From Halotalea alkalilenta DSM 17697 (GTDB lineage: Bacteria > Pseudomonadota > Gammaproteobacteria > Pseudomonadales > Halomonadaceae), in contig NZ_JHYY01000036.1 of assembly GCF_000621205.1 (NCBI RefSeq), forward strand, positions 1-64,000: a DNA stretch of 64,000 nucleotides, written 5' to 3'. The translations under genes were made by a program, and so were the position numbers. The notes under the pieces were generated by a model. It worked only from the letters and a program-made list of their open reading frames with translations, ran no database searches and was not told the origin of the DNA. Within the stretch, counting starts at the first letter, position 1; every line of letters starts with the position of its first letter. This document shows positions 62,535 through 64,000 of the stretch, piece by piece.

Positions 62535-64000
62535 ATGACCGGAGCGCTGCGAGACTTGGCGGACCTCCTTCGTCGGCAGGCGCTGTCGCTCTCCGGTATC
62601 GGACTCGCACTCGGTACGCTGTTCTTCGCCGCCGCATTGACGCCGACGCTCGTCCCCCGCACCTATCTCACCCAGGGGATCCTGGCGGGGGCATGCTTCG
62701 CCGCCGGCTACGGGCTCGGCTTGTTCTGGCGCTGGCTCTGGGCCTACATGGAGCTGCCGGAACCCCCGGAGCGTATGCGCCGTGCCACCAATGCGCTGGT
62801 CGCGCTCATATGCCTTTCGGTCGCGCTGATCTGCCTCTGGCACGCGGCGCAGTGGCAGAACTCGATCCGCCTGTCGATGGAGATGGCGCCGGTCGAGAGC
62901 GCGCATCCGTTCAAGCTCAGCGCCACGGCGCTGGCCGCCTTCGCCGTACTGCTGGCGCTCGGTAGGCTGTTCGGCCTCGTCGTTCGTGTGGTCGCGCGCC
63001 GCTCGAGCCGGCTGTTGCCGAGAAAGGTCGCCAACGTGGTCGGCGCCAGCGTCGGCGTCCTGCTGTTCTGGTCGCTGGCCAACGACGTGTTCTTCCGCGC
63101 GGTGATCGACCTGCTTGATTCTTCCTACCGGGAGTACGACGCCCTGCTCGAGCCTGAGCGCCCGCAACCTTTGGACCCGATCAAGACCGGCAGTGCCGCC
63201 TCGCTGATCGCCTGGAACGAGCTCGGGCGCGCGGGCCGGGAGTTCGTCGCATCGGGGCCTTCGGCTTTGCAGATCGAAACGCTGACCGGGCGGCCGGCGC
63301 TCGAGCCGATCAGGGTCTATGCCGGGCTGCGCGGGGCCGATACCCCGGCTGACCGCGCGCGGCTGGCGCTGGAGGAGTTGAAGCGGGTGGGGGCGTTCGA
63401 CCGCTCGGTGCTGGTGATCGTCACCCCCACCGGCACCGGATGGATCGATCCTGCGGCGATGGACTCGGTCGAGTACCTGCAGCGCGGCGACATCGCAAGC
63501 GTCGCGCTGCAGTATTCCTATCTGTCGAGTCCGCTGTCGCTGCTGGTCCAGCCTGAATACGGGGCAGAGGCCGCGCGTGCTCTGTTTTCCGCGGTCTATG
63601 CCTATTGGACGACCTTGCCGCGGGAGCGTCGGCCGAGGCTCTATCTGCATGGCCTGAGCCTCGGCGCGATGAATTCCGAGCGCTCGGCCGAGCTGTTCGA
63701 GATGATCCACGATCCGATCCAGGGGGCGCTTTGGAGCGGCCCTCCGTTCACGAGCCGCATCTGGCGCTCGCTCACCGATGGGCGCAACGGGGACTCGCCC
63801 GCATGGTTGCCGCGGTTCAGGGACGGCAGTTTCGTCCGCTTCTTCAACCAGGATGGTTCGACCGTGCCGGCGGATGCGCCCTGGGGGGCGATGCGGATCG
63901 TCTACCTGCAGTATGCCAGCGACCCGGTGACTTTCTTCGACTACCGAGACTTCTACCGCCGCCCGGCGTGGATGGAGCCGCCGCTCGGGTCCGAGGTGTC
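62535..64000 (+). CDS. Membrane-bound alpha/beta-hydrolase family protein (partial)
   Basis: Runs off the window after 488 codons. N-terminal half has about four hydrophobic helices (e.g. GIGLALGTLFFAAALTPTLV, ALVALICLSVALICLW). The second half is an alpha/beta hydrolase domain of the Abhydrolase_9 kind: VLVIVTPTGTGWIDP and nucleophile elbow LYLHGLSLGAMNSE (near residue 378). It would be an inner-membrane serine hydrolase or lipase; the substrate is not known for the family. ATG at 62535 chosen because it starts the first hydrophobic block; the frame remains open to the window end. Confidence 0.82.
   Translation, partial: MTGALRDLADLLRRQALSLSGIGLALGTLFFAAALTPTLVPRTYLTQGILAGACFAAGYGLGLFWRWLWAYMELPEPPERMRRATNALVALICLSVALICLWHAAQWQNSIRLSMEMAPVESAHPFKLSATALAAFAVLLALGRLFGLVVRVVARRSSRLLPRKVANVVGASVGVLLFWSLANDVFFRAVIDLLDSSYREYDALLEPERPQPLDPIKTGSAASLIAWNELGRAGREFVASGPSALQIETLTGRPALEPIRVYAGLRGADTPADRARLALEELKRVGAFDRSVLVIVTPTGTGWIDPAAMDSVEYLQRGDIASVALQYSYLSSPLSLLVQPEYGAEAARALFSAVYAYWTTLPRERRPRLYLHGLSLGAMNSERSAELFEMIHDPIQGALWSGPPFTSRIWRSLTDGRNGDSPAWLPRFRDGSFVRFFNQDGSTVPADAPWGAMRIVYLQYASDPVTFFDYRDFYRRPAWMEPPLGSEV

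Noticed and set aside
62318-62965. 215-codon frame before the membrane hydrolase
   Set aside because: It overlaps the hydrolase N-terminus in another frame and shows no protein-like features.

Overview
The window looks like chromosome of a GC-rich gammaproteobacterium, most likely a member of the Halomonadaceae. This is judged from codon use, gene content and intergenic repeats; no marker gene fixes the genus. Most genes lie in tight operons with ATGA or 8-17 base overlaps.

1-5.4 kb holds a complete zeaxanthin operon read leftward (crtZ, crtE, crtI, crtB, crtY). 5.6-7.5 kb has a haloperoxidase-type esterase divergent from an AraC regulator. 7.6-24.4 kb is a siderophore locus with achromobactin gene order: a TonB receptor behind a Fur-like box, three NIS synthetases (acsD, acsC, acsA), a PLP decarboxylase (acsE), an MFS exporter, a citrate-forming aldolase-like enzyme (acsB), a cbrABCD ferric-siderophore ABC importer, then a FhuF-type reductase and an RraA-like protein. 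The diaminobutyrate aminotransferase acsF is not present; a repeat-filled 520-base gap lies where it would be expected.

24.4-31.1 kb carries a spermidine/putrescine-type ABC importer with a terminal FAD amine/amino-acid oxidase, divergent from an IclR regulator. 31.3-47.7 kb is a catabolic island: a second IclR regulator and a BisC-like molybdoenzyme on one strand and, across a control region with palindromes, an aldehyde dehydrogenase, HyuA/HyuB ATP-dependent ring-opening amidohydrolase, GabT-like aminotransferase, AbrB-family membrane protein, amino-acid ABC importer, class II aldolase and MmgE/PrpD protein. The simplest reading is uptake of a lactam or cyclic amide, ring opening to an omega-amino acid, transamination to a semialdehyde and oxidation to a dicarboxylate; the substrate is unknown.

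47.7-60.9 kb is less orderly. An RND efflux permease is frameshifted (its lipoprotein adaptor is intact), followed by an AraC regulator, a quinone reductase with twin palindromic operators, a RelE/HTH toxin-antitoxin pair broken in both genes and cut from its upstream DNA by a 665-base IS1182-like deletion derivative, and a prophage remnant (tailspike, SGNH esterase, integrase tail) against tRNA-Ser(UGA). 61-64 kb returns to ordinary genes: a 44-residue basic protein, an AhpD-like protein, tRNA-Ser(CGA) and the start of a membrane alpha/beta hydrolase that runs off the window.

No CRISPR array, rRNA or replication origin was seen.
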